From positions 151,187-215,186 of the forward strand of contig JANPYM010000001.1 in NCBI GenBank assembly GCA_025890175.1: a DNA stretch of 64,000 bases, in the 5' to 3' direction. This stretch comes from Ciborinia camelliae (lineage: Eukaryota > Ascomycota > Leotiomycetes > Helotiales > Sclerotiniaceae). Positions 11,440-23,562 of this stretch are shown in pieces. The notes beneath the pieces are model-generated. The model saw nothing but the letters and a program-made list of their open reading frames with translations. It was not told the DNA's origin and ran no database searches. Positions within the stretch are counted from its first letter, which is position 1. Each line of letters starts with the position of its first letter. The translations under genes were made by a program, and so were the position numbers.

Positions 11440-14400
11440 TTTGGATGTTGGTTTGTTGGTCGGTTGGTTGGTGGAGTGTTGGATATGGTAGTTGATATTG
11501 GTGATGTAGATAATTTGAAAGTGCGTTGGATAGATAGATAGAGAGATAGTGAAGAGAGAAAAACGTTTGATGTGAGGTGAAGATTTGTATGGTAGTGAAG
11601 ATAGTAAGTTAATGATGTTGATGTTAATGTTGATGTTGATGATGAGAATGAAAAAAAAACCTCGACTCATGGAAACCACACCCCCTCTATATACGTTTCC
11701 CCCTCTTCTATCCTCACATCTCGGTATAACCAAAGAGCATAGCATTAGCATCCCCAACCCATCATGACGACAACGCCTCACCTCATCCTCCTCTGGCCCC
11801 GGCTCACTTAGTCTCCCAAGTATCGTTGGGAATCCACGAACCCACCCATGAAAATCCATATCCATCAAACCCACGCTAATTGAAGTAAGAATAACATGGT
11901 CTTTTCAGGCAGTGAATATCAGATCCCTAGGTAGGTAGGTATGTAGGTGAGAACAGAACCTGGAAGGTAAGAATGGAATAAAAATAAGATATCATCAGAA
12001 TATGGACCATTGAGTCATGAACCTGCAGTAACTCCCCAAAAAAGTTCCCCCATCAGATCAGATCCTGACAAATCCATCCGCTCTCATTGCCTAGCGTACC
12101 GTCCGTCCTAATTATGATTCCCTCCCTAACCTAGTCCATCCAATCCAGTTCACATCAGGTCAGGTCCTTCTGCTTCTGTTTTCGCAATCGCAGTGGTTCG
12201 CCCGCGCGCCAGTAATCCCATCAATCAATCAAAGCACCAAGTACGTACCTTACCTTATTTGCGGTGCTGCTGCTGCAATGTCAGATACTCACCAGTCTAG
12301 GTACAAGTACGATATAATATGATTCTCAGCCTCCTTCGCGAACCGAGTTTCCAGTCGCTGCACATAACCCCATTTTGCCTAGTGCGCAAATGAAATGTTG
12401 TGATTACTCTCCAAATTCTATTTTTTGGCATGTGGGTGGAGTTTGCTGCTCATTCTTACATGTACTGTACTTTTGGTGGAGCATGGTTATGGATGGTCAT
12501 GGTCATGGTCACGGTCATCATTCATATCGCAATGGAACAATGGAATCCATCCCATTCCCGAGATCCCTGAATGCAGGCAGGTAGGTGCCTTTCTTTGGTA
12601 CTGGGAGGAGCTGGGATTATTTTGGCGCGATTAGTTGGGGGAGGGCATGTGTACCCTGTCGCTTGATCACGGTAGTAGTTGAGTTGGTTGTTTGAGAGTG
12701 GGTTTGCTGCGCAAAAATACTAAATATGTCGTTTATTTGTAGGTTATGAGATGCATATTCTAGTTGGTACCAAGTTACAAAGTTACGAAGTTACAACGTA
12801 ACGAGGGATATTTGGAATAAAACACGGAAGGGAAGTTATGGTCAAAGTTTTGTAACTTACGATAGGTTACAGTATGCAATGTAGCGATGGAGAGTACAAG
12901 TACCTTACATCTCATCTAGTTTCATCCACCGATCGTCCGTCCATCCATAACACGTTTCCTCCCAGGATTAGAGTATGCCATGTTTATCAATCTCACCTCT
13001 TTCCTCCAATGGAATCAATGCTTCCCTCCTAAGATTATGTATGGTATGGTATTTGATGGATGGCCTTAAGGCTAACCTGACTAGGTTCTAGGGTCACCAA
13101 TGCACTGCTTGTCTCTGATTCTCAGCCCTATGATCTGATCTAAGTTCTAACGGCAGGGGATTTTGTCAGGTCGGTTATTTATATCCTAGTCCAATGGATT
13201 TGCTTGGATATCTTGTAGGCGGTGGTGGTGTGGTGGGGGAAGCCATTCTTTGGACACACAGTTTGGGGGGCTTGTGTAGTATGTATGTATGTATGTATCT
13301 ATCTATGTATGATTGATTATTTTTGGGGTTTCTCTTTTTGCGGGAAATTTTTCATACCTAAAAACATCGGTAAGATATATGCCATATATGTAGATGAAAA
13401 GTGTCCTTGTTCTTTCTTTACGTGTTGCTTGGCTAGCACCTGAACTTCAAACGGTTCTCATGATGAAAGCCAAGCTACGAGTAATAAGATTGAAACTTCT
13501 ATTTCTTCCAAGGCATCTAATCTATTCGTAGGTATCTTGACATGCTTGCTTGAATTTTTTAGATATTACAGTAGCTCTCAGACACTAAATTACGGCCCTA
13601 AGCCCTGAAGGAAAGGGGTACAAAAACGATCAACAGGCGAAAAAATTCGGCCGAGAACGTTGTAAGCTTACAACCAACCATGTTATCCCCTTCGGTACCT
13701 TACTAAACTATTTCTTTCTTTTCTTTCTCATAATAAATCATGATGAATCATAATGAAATATTCAAATGATGGAAGAGAGCAAACCCAAAAAGCACCTCGC
13801 ACTCCTGACGGAATAATACGCCATGGCTCATCGCATTCACCGAACATCCCAATGAAGCAATTCTGAAGGCGTTGCTTGATATACATACTACCCTAGGGAT
13901 GGATATCCCGTACGCTCGCGTAGATACTTTTTAGGTACAAGACCACCAGACCAGAAGACAAGGATTTTCAGGCACCGCACCGCGAGGTAAGGAACCGCAA
14001 AGGATTCGCTTTCGTATCAAGATGCCAATGGGAGTGGGGGTTAGGATTCCCCGGATCTATCTTGGATTTCTTCATCGTGCTTTGCCAGGTATGCTATGCT
14101 ACTATGGGTACAGTAAGTACCCTTTCATCGAATCCACACGAGATATATTTTTGACATTGGGGGGATTCCCGTATCCGCCCGATCAATTTGGAATTATGGA
14201 TGGATGGAGGGAGGGATGGATGGATGATGCCCACGAGACTCTTTGAGTACCTCATCGTGAATAAGAACCTCGCGTACATACATACACGAGATTAGGTTAT
14301 CTTCGGTAGCTAGACCGAACCTTACCTTGCAGTACGTACCTCCCAGTACCTCGGAGCCAAACCTCGTACACCCCAAGGCCGTTTCTTTTCGTCTGATATT

Positions 14401-17400
14401 TCACCTCGCGTACTTATTTGTTCCTTCCTTCATTAATCAGTAAGTCATCCATACTCACTAGAGTGTACCGGGTTCATTCGTAGCGTCACAGTTACAATGC
14501 ATATGTATGCGCATCGCGTATGAAATGCCTCGACCCCGAGTTCGCGTCGTTTCAACATATTGATTGACGTCTGTCGTGATCGTCGGTCGGCGATGAGTGT
14601 AAGTAAGTGGCCATGAATTTGTCCGATTGGAAAGATGTCGAGTCATCCATCCACCATCATCCTTCTGGAGATTTGGCCGTACCTGCGTTGTGTTGCGCCC
14701 TATGCAATACACACATACACATACATACATACATATTTCGTTGTGTTACAGAAGATGAAGACAAAACCCTCCATGACGGAGGTGGAACTCGACGACCGGT
14801 ATGACTCTTTGACGGGGTTCGTTTCTACCAATCGCGGAATTACAGTAGAATTCATTATTGAGGCATGAATTTGATCTTAGCAGAATGTCTAGGCGTGAAA
14901 TTCATTCCGAGTTCATCAACTAGCTGTGATGAGGGAAGATTCCGGATTTCCGGATTTCCGGATATTCCCACGGTTCGGATCATTAGTTCGTTGCCTATTG
15001 TAAGAACGTTCTAGTATCTCTCAAATATGATCTACGTCCGTAACCTACCTAACATAATATCAATTCGAGTCAAGAAACCTCTAACGGTTACCCCTGAAGC
15101 CCTGCGGCCCGTTGCCGTGATCCTATGTAATGTTCGTTCACCACCAAATATTTCCCCTTTCGCATCCTTTCCGAATCTTCACCATCCATCCACCCACCCA
15201 CCATAAAAGGGCTCGGTCCATGGATTTCACCAACCAAGGTTTGCTTGCTAGACAAAATTCCAGAATAATACAATCAGAAGATGAAGATGATGACAATGAT
15301 TGATAAGAGGCGCTAGGGCATGGGGCTCTGGCTGAGTCAGTATACATTCTCATCAATCAGCAAGAGACAGCGAGGTCATCAATTTAGCACTGCACTGCCT
15401 TCTTCTGCCTGCCCCCGGAAACCACCGAGGTGAATTAATTGTATTTGCATTAGACCGTATCCAAGTAAAGAAATGTACGAGGTCAAGATCAAGATCGATA
15501 TCGATAGATATCACGATTGAATGAATTCGAAAATACATACATACAAGGGACAGAGATAACAATGGTAGGTAGGTAGGTAGGTAATAATTAATACCTACTG
15601 GCCTTATTAACCTTACCTGCAAACTACTACTACTTTCTTAATCATATCATCAGTCTAATATCTATCTATCATAACCTTAACTTACCTTACCTTACCTTAA
15701 CCTACTTTACTCCACCGTGACTAAAAAATACATTCATGATTCACCTCCCAAGCCCTGAATCCAAGGTTCTCAGACAGCCATGCGGCCGTAATCTCCAGAT
15801 ATCCAAATCCACATCCAAATCCAAATCCAAACCAAACCCCCAATTGGATTAGATTGGGTTTTTGGATTTTGATTTTCGATCCAAAATAATAATAATAATA
15901 AACATCTCCAAATCTCCAAATCTCCAAATCTCTCTCATCTCATCTCTCTGTGAGAATAAAAAGCTTCACCGATGGGTTCCTCCGAATCTTATTTCTATTT
16001 CTCTTGGTCGTACAGTACAGAGCTGCTGACCGCAGTAAAGTGTTGTGGAGTGGAGTAAGTACGGTATAGGCAGTGCACACTCACCATAGCCAGATGATTT
16101 CTCCAAAAATGAAATCAAATGAAATGAAACGTTACCTCGTGGCATCTATCTATCTATCTATCTTCGCTGGTCCTGGCAGGCGCGTTTGAGGAATTGGGTA
16201 GGTGGGTGGGTAAGAAGAGGGTTGGAAGGGTTTGGTAGGGGTGGTAGGGGTGTATGTGTGTGGTAGGGCTCATCTCATGGCATCGATCGGCAATTTTTCC
16301 AACGCGAGCTCATAAGCCGATTTTTATTTACAATGAAATGAGAGGTGTGAGATGAATGGGTGCCAGAGGGATGGGATGAGAGGGATGGAATTAATCAGAG
16401 CTGGAAACATCAGTGTTTGAGATTGCGAAAATAGGATGGATAACGCGATTGATAGGTTGCGGATGTCATCAATTAGCGCCCGCGACATACGGCAAGTAGC
16501 AGCTAGATTAGAGGGGAGAAGCAGGCGAATGAGAAGAATGAATGGAAACGCCTCGCCTCCTCGTTCGTCGTTTGTTTGGAAATTTCTTGGGGATTTATTT
16601 TATTGTGTGGATGGTTATGTATGGATGTGCTATTTATAGAATTTTCTGAGGAGGAGGAGGAAAATTTATATTCATTTATTTTATTTTATTTCATTTCATG
16701 GCTGGCGGACGGGATGCTATTTTTTTTGGGAATCTAGTGTTGTTTTTAGGGTCCTGTATTTACTTTACTATCTTGTTTGCGCAAATTAAAAGAGGTAAGA
16801 ATAGACTCAGTACCTATCTAACTTCAAACCGTCGATCCAATTCCATTCCATCAATTCTTCATCCACCATTCATACAATTGATCTAATTCAATCCGTACTG
16901 TATTCTCGAAATAGCTTTTCGAGCTGGATATTGGATACCTATGTGATGCGATGAGAATAATCTGGTGGGGTACAGTAACTGAACCAGAACCACAGTGTGA
17001 GATTCATCGCAATCGCAATCTGAATCGTAACTTGATGTTGATGTTGATGTTGATGTTGATGAAGGGGGTGGAAACCAAACGCGAAGCTAACCGAAAATTG
17101 CATCGACTAAGTTAGGTACGATCCACTGTATCGCGACATGAAACTGACCTCGAGTTATGTTATGTAACCCGACTTCACCTTTTTCTTACATCCTCATCGG
17201 GATGATTTACAATACCTAGGTACCTACCTAGGTAGGTACACATCACTGCATATATTTTTCTGCCTGTTTCTAGGTAACCTTAGGTACCTACTTGTCTATC
17301 TGTCCAAGGTGCAAAATGTCGTGTACGGTAAGTATCTACTAGGTCAAAAATTGGGGGCTAAAGAGGTATACAGTACCCCAGCCACACGCCTAATCTTTTA

Positions 17401-19355
17401 GGAAATCTTACGAACGAACCTAGGTAGTCTCCAGCTTCAGGGGTCCTACTTCCTACTGTATGTAACATACAACAACGTTTGCCCAGAGTTATGGGTGGGA
17501 ACGGTACGTAGGTACCTACCTACGAACGGTATCAATATACCTCACCTTCCCTTCCCTTCCCTTCCTTCCTTCGTTCCTTCCTCTAAACCAAAACCACCTA
17601 CGGCACGGTACTTCTCGTATTCCGCGGCCTTCGTGTGAGATTATTTTCCGGTACGGTACCTGGTTCCTAACCTCCCCTACCCTACCTACCTACCTTACCT
17701 CATTCATCATCTCCCCTGTTATATCTGATCTCATCTGACATGCAATAGGTACGTAGGTACCTAGGTAGGTACATTGATAGCCAACGATTTCCAACCCAAC
17801 TCAATAAATCTACATATACTAGGTACTTGATGACAAATGATAAATCCGATATCGACGCCTCGCGAACGATGCAAGCAATACAAGGAGAAGAGAAGAAAGT
17901 CCCGAGATATTTTTACCATTTACTACATTTTCTTAGCTCGGCATAAATTTTCCGGAGGTGTGATGCATCCATCCATCCATCCATCCATCAATCATTCACG
18001 TAACCTACGTGGAAAAGAAAAGAAAAGGAAAGAAATCGACCCCAAAGTTGAGGCTCATTCGATTTATTTCTTTCTTTCGTATTTGAGGTGTGTGTGTGTG
18101 TGTGTGACAAAGGTGACAGGTCCCGACAGGTCCTGACAGATCCCCTGTTGCCACGCGATGCCACGCGATGCCACGCGATGTGAACGGTAGGCACGGAACG
18201 GACAGAAAGGATGGCCAGCGAGTGAGCACGAGGTATGTCTGTATGTATTCGAGGTGAGATGAGATAAAGAATCCGATCAAAATATGAGACGAGATGAGAT
18301 GAGAAAAGCGCACGCGATTTGGCCTCGTGGCTCGGCTGGGGATGGGGGTTCGAATCCGAATCCGGGAGGAGAGGATGGGCGTGGGTTTACGAGGGGAGGG
18401 GGGGATAGTCAGATGTGCGTGGGATGGGGTTAGGGGGAGCACGTTATTTTTCTTCTTTTCTTCTTTTTTCTTCTTCTTATGGCGGTCGGGCTTGGTTGGG
18501 TTTGGTTAGTGATCACAACTACTAGTAATGCCACAGTATTCTGATGGCAGATGGCAGATGGCATCCATAACAGGGCTGTGTTTTTGGCATTTGGGATTGA
18601 TGATATGATATGATGGAATGATTATATGATTCCAAGGGTTCGGATGTAGAGTGATGACGTGGGGGGTGAATAAGCAGAAAGTATTGTTGCGGTGAAGTAT
18701 TTGGTCTTTAGTTCTTACTACCTCCCTACCTAGATGCGTACTACGGTACGTACAGAATAGATCGCCGAGTCGGGTACGTACCACAGACACTAGAAGAGGG
18801 TGGAAATTTTGGTGCGGAAATTTGGTGCGGAATTGCATGCTTGCATGTTAAGAGTCATACCGATCGAAGGGGTTCGCATGATGTAACCTAAATATTATGA
18901 TTATGTTATGATGAATGAAATGTTCATCTCCTCACCAGTGAATGTGTACGAATCGAGAGCGGAGGAGAATTGTGAACAGATCTCTCGGATAAAAGAGTCT
19001 GTATGTATAATGGAGTCTAGGATGAGATGGGAATCGGGATTTTAGGATTCCAAAGCCTTCGGGTCCAGTATTAATGGTCATGATCGTCCGTCATCAAATC
19101 CCGATTCCATTGGTTTCCATACTAATGACATGCAAAATCTGTCTAGATCTTATAGAAGATTCGGAGGATCTAATTAGAAGCCTACTGGAAGCAGGGTGTC
19201 CAATATTCTGGACCAGCAGACAGGATGTGAGTTTTCAATGTTCGAAAGAAATTGAATTTTTCAAATAATATGAATGTTCTAATTGTGTTCAAGGACCAAG
19301 CAGTCTTTCATTGCCAGACTGCAGTCCGGACGATTGGAAACACTGAATAGAAGGA
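11440..19355. repeat. 8 kb gene-poor, repeat-rich intergenic region
   Basis: I find no protein gene, tRNA or rRNA here. All open frames are under 150 codons and consist of repeats. Recurrent elements are TACCTAGGTA-type palindromes and TAGG/GGTA runs (11926-11949, 15565-15585, 17213-17239, 17505-17525, 17746-17772, 18718-18735), ATCC runs (17967-17992), a TTGATG run (17035-17060), a GT run (18091-18107) and a triple GATGCCACGC repeat (18155-18180). The length is unusual beside the more compact spacing elsewhere in the window, so non-coding transcripts or large regulatory regions are possible. Confidence 0.5.
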
Positions 19356-20761
19356 TCATGATTGCCTGGTCAGAGCACTCTTAAACACCGGACTTTCGAT
19401 AACCTTCGACCAGTCATGCAACATTTCAGTATTGATAACACTCAGATGAACTTCTCCACCAGTTCGTGCAATCATTTCATCCTCGTATTGTGAAATGGCA
19501 GAGCTTTGGTGGGCATCTGTCTTGAGTAATTCGACCAGATTCCCCCCATCAGTTATAGAATGGTTGAGACCTTGACCTCGCTCTTTGAACAATTCAGTGT
19601 TACGTCTTCAAGCGGATGGATGATCAAAACTCACGATAAGTCATTGGATGAGCAGCATCACCAGCCAATGTTACTCTTCCATTTCTGTTATCCCAATGAT
19701 GAAATTCTTCCCTCGGATCCCATACAGCAAGACCAAAATACCAAACTGGTTGATCTTCGGGTAACCATTCAAAAGCGCTTTTCCAAGGTTCCGCATATCT
19801 CTTCCCCATTTCCTTCACTTGCCTCAATCTTGCCGCATCATCAAATACCATGGCTTCTTCATCTTGCGTTTCGATGCTCGAATTCCACGAGATATAGAAG
19901 AAGAATTTCCAACTTTCTGGTTTCTCCGGATCCGGCGCATCTTGCAGACCGAAAAATGCAAAAATATTCTCGGGATGAGGTGCTGCCAGAAACAGAGGAT
20001 GGAATGAACGTAAGAAGAGGGCTTGTTCCCGAGTAAATCTTGATTGCACAAATGTAGCCGCATATGGAAGGCGTGTATTCAAGGAATGTTTAGGTCCGAG
20101 GAGTAGTCTCCTAACCGTTGACCTTGCACCATCTGCGCCGATTACCAATCTGCCTCTTATATCTTGACCATCCTCAAAGACACATGTTGCACTTTTTCCA
20201 TCCTTTTCATATATTATATCTTTCAATTGTTTGTTCCATCTGATATCAAGCTCTTGGGCCAATAGCGCGCGAAGTTTCGATCGTCGTAGTCGGTGGAAGT
20301 ATGGAACCTGCGGAGCAAACATGAGCTCCCCCGTTGCGCCATTGAGAAATGATAAAGTGTCGATGGATTTCGTAGGAGTATGCGGATCAACTTGACATGA
20401 TTGCAATTTTGAAAGGGCAGATTCGGGTATGAGAGATTTCAAGGTTTTCATTCCCCAATGGATTCCCATATTCCAATCCCGTTGTCCAGGGATTGAAACG
20501 GCGACATTTTTTTCAAATACAATTGTTCGGATACCAGCCTAGCACCACCATTAGCATTTGCGCGTGGTTTAATCATAGTCTTTACCAACTTTGTTAAGAC
20601 CCTGTGCTGTGGAAAGTCCTGTACACCCTAAGAGACGCCATGAACAGTGAGCAAGTACTCAATATAGAGGGACCATTTTCAGGGTCAAGTCTTGTACCTG
20701 CTCCAATTATAATCACTGGGTCCGATGATCCCAACGGAGAATCATTAATATTCTCCCCCAT
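19356..20761 (-). CDS. FAD-dependent monooxygenase (aromatic hydroxylase fold)
   Basis: This is a flavoprotein of the p-hydroxybenzoate-hydroxylase fold, which uses FAD and NAD(P)H to hydroxylate or epoxidise a small substrate. The substrate cannot be read from sequence. Minus-strand exons are 20761-20698, 20627-20590, 20538-19635 and 19582-19356, giving 410 residues with phases in register. Visible motifs are the Rossmann IIIGAGCTGLS (about 18-28, assembled over intron 1), the DG motif VIGADGARS (about 163-171) and the GD motif LAGDAAHP (about 325-332). After splicing the last reads on as MTYQRGQGLNHSITDGG, as is typical of fungal members. Intron 2 has a weak donor (GTTGGT). No disabling mutation is seen. 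It lies head-to-head with the methyltransferase at 21998. Confidence 0.88.
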
Positions 20762-21997
20762 TACTTTTATGAGATGTTAAATGATGCGAAAAGGAAACAC
20801 AAGAAAGAATTGAATAGACATTTGAGAGGCAGTGAAATCTCCAAGAGATCCGTTGTTGAAAGTTTTAACTATTATATAGTACTCAGACGACATTAATAAA
20901 AAGAGTTTTGATATTCTCTGGCGATGGAATCGTCGTGTTACTCGTGGACAATCTGTATAATCTGTGTGGATAGAAACCACTTACCTGGGACTATCCCAAC
21001 TTCTTCCACCCTATCTACCTCAGAACCAAATATAGCAGGATAGTTGCATGAATACTATATAGATCAGAATTTTGATTGGGTTCGATCGATCAAGAAAAAC
21101 GACTTGTCTTCTCTTGTTTGCGTTGTGGTGTGACATCTTGAAAGACCCGGTGATGTGGTTCATTTTGGTGTCGGTAGAAGTCCCTATTGGTACCTGGAAG
21201 CGTTTTCGCATCCACTTCCAAGTGTGTGTCTACCTCCCAGGATAAAACCCCATCTCGATTTTGCTTCCATCATACCATGATGAGCCGAAGTATCCGAAAT
21301 TGATTATCCAATATATTCAACACGTAGAAAACAAATCGTAAGAGGATTCCAAATTGGTAAAAATGGCCGGAGAAACACAAATAGTGTTCAGGGTCATTCG
21401 TAGAAATTCATTGAGGTGTACGCGAATAAACACCTTGTAGAATGTATCGACGCCGCCAAGTGGCATATATCGCTTTCGGCTTCCCACCACACTCATTGGC
21501 ATTTCTTTGCTCAATAACCAAGAAAGTTGCTTCGGACTTCTGTCAAAGAACAGTATCTAGCTATACCTGCCGCCTAAACCGCCGGTCAAGCTTAAACGCC
21601 ATCAGCAGCTGTAAAGTCATGTCCAACCAGCCATTTTTCGCCTCTTCTCGACGTTATCGTCTGATTATCCTTCATTAAGAATAAAGTAACGAAGTCTTGC
21701 AACGATTCACTTGGTTTGTGTACAACAAGAGGTTCTGGAACTTTATACAAGTACCATGGAATTTCGAAGGCTGATATTCGTTGAACGGGGAGATAAGAGG
21801 AAGGTATTAAAAAAATAGAAAGTAAGCAATAAGTGGAGTAGTACTGCCTAATTTTTGCATGAAACAGGAAGGAAGAAAAGAAGAGTGACATTGGGTGCGG
21901 AGCCGAAATTTCCTAACTGTTGGTTAAAAAGATACACTCCTGGTCGTAGATCTACAATCCCGTTTTAACTCACAAAATTGAAGAAACTAATCACACC
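20762..21997. promoter_or_regulatory. Shared divergent promoter region, monooxygenase/methyltransferase
   Basis: This 1.2 kb separates two divergent start codons and must carry both promoters. No conserved gene is evident. On the minus strand an open frame (21592-21891) holds a stretch WLVGHDFTAAD that looks like part of a glutathione S-transferase C-terminal domain, but neither side continues as one. It may be a relic or chance. Confidence 0.4.
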
Positions 21998-23562
21998 ATG
22001 AAGCCGGTATCATCTAGTAAATCCCTTTCTCCGACCTTCTCTTCACCTCTCCTTCCAGAAACAGCTTCGGCCCATGATTCATCGCTGGAATTATCGCTCT
22101 CGGAATCGCACCAGGATGAGTCGGGTACCCCGGGTACCTTGCCAAACACTCAAAGTTTTGAGAACGACGGCGAACAAGAAGACTCGGAAGAATTTTCGGA
22201 CGATGATGATTCTGCGTTTGGTGGCTCCCTGATAGGTTGTGATACGGAAACATTGGCGAGTTTTGTTACTAATTATCGCTACGAGAATGGGAGGCGTTAT
22301 CATGCCTATCAAGATGGAGAGTACTGGGTACGCGTAATTGCCGAAAGATCTGTACTTTTGGGAAGGTCACTAAACTTTGATACATAGGGCCCTAATGACG
22401 AATCTTCGAGCGACTCGCAAGATCTTGCTCACCATATGTATTTGATGACATTAGATGGCAAACTTCATTTGGCACCTCTAGAAAACCCACAAAATATATT
22501 GGAGTGAGTACAAGAGGCTCATTGGTTTCGTTACTCCCGTCGTTTTCCGCATTTTCCATATTTTCATGATATCGTCAACATTTCTAAATAACGCGCAAAT
22601 GATTTTTCGATCCGAGACTCGCACTAATTCTTGGCAGTGTGGGAACTGGAACTGGAATATGGGCAATGTAAGTCTGAATCTTTGAGATCACCGGAGAGCT
22701 CCGATCCTGATCCTACCTAGAGAAATGGCTGAAGCATATCCCTCAGCATATGTAATCGGCACAGACCTTTCACCAATCCAACCAGTCTTCGTCCCACCCA
22801 ATTGCGCCTTCGAGATCGAAGATTTAAATCTCGAATGGACATATCCTAAAAACCATTTCGACCTCATCCATATACGAGAATTGTTTGGCTGTGTAATCGA
22901 TTGGGACGACTTCTTCTCAGAAACGCTTTCGTGTCTGAAACCTGGTGGCTATGTGGAAATCTTGGAGCATAGCGTGTGGCCGGTCTCTGATGATGATACG
23001 GTTAATGAAAACAGCTTCTTTACAAATTGGGGTAAAACAGTGACGGGCTTGGGTGAAAAGTTTGGGAAGAGCTTTACAATTTGGGAGGAGAGCAAAGCTA
23101 GGATGGAAGGGGCGGGGTTTGAGGATGTGATGGAAGTAAAGTATAAATGGCCTATGAATCCATGGCCTAGTCCTGAGCATCGAACGCGCGGCAATGATGG
23201 AGATAAGAGGTGGGAGGTTTTGAAGGAATTGGGTCGGTGGAATCAATATAGGCTTTATGAAGGAATAGAAGGATTCATGATTAGGTTACTGACTGTGGTT
23301 GGCGGTGTATGTACACCTTTGATGCTATTCCCTGTCAAGATTACTTTTGCTGATTTGACGTAGTGGACTTATGAAGCTGCCCAATTGTTCCTTGCTGAGA
23401 TGAGGAAAGCGCTCAAGGACGAGAATGTCCATGCATATCTCGATGTGTAAGTTGTCTTGAATCTTCTAAAGTTCTAATGCTGATAATAGTAGTACCGTTG
23501 TGTATGGTCGTAGACCAGGAGGTGAATCGCAATCAGCGAACCTCACTGTTCCTATACCATAA
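21998..23562 (+). CDS. LaeA-like SAM-dependent methyltransferase
   Basis: This is a class I methyltransferase of the large fungal group that includes LaeA-type proteins. Its substrate is unknown. Exons are 21998-22327, 22388-22503, 22638-22667, 22721-23306, 23364-23446 and 23490-23562, giving 405 residues. A Ser/acidic N-terminus is followed by the family signature GRRYHAYQDGEYWGPNDE, which forms only when intron 1 is removed. Motif I (ILDVGTGTGIWAIEMAE, about 147-163) is assembled from three exons, one just 30 nt long. Then come VIGTDLSPIQP and LKPGGYVEILEH. The C-terminus is VVYGRRPGGE. Intron 5 is short (43 nt). All phases agree and no frameshift is needed. It is divergent from the FAD monooxygenase. 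Confidence 0.87.

Noticed and set aside
16436..16886. Two 60-odd codon frames in the gene-poor region
   Set aside because: Isolated, without similarity or splice logic. This length is expected by chance.
18313..18370. tRNA-like B box (GGTTCGAATCC) with a TGGCCTCGTGG upstream
   Set aside because: The spacing is too short for a cloverleaf, and the flanks of the TTCGAAT loop do not pair as a T stem. No acceptor stem can be drawn.
22380..22390. Methyltransferase as a pseudogene because its frame breaks at several places
   Set aside because: Each break coincides with a GT-AG intron in correct phase, and the family motifs are restored by splicing.
19356..23562. Full secondary-metabolite cluster
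   Set aside because: No polyketide synthase, NRPS, terpene synthase, DMATS, cluster regulator or dedicated exporter is present in the window.
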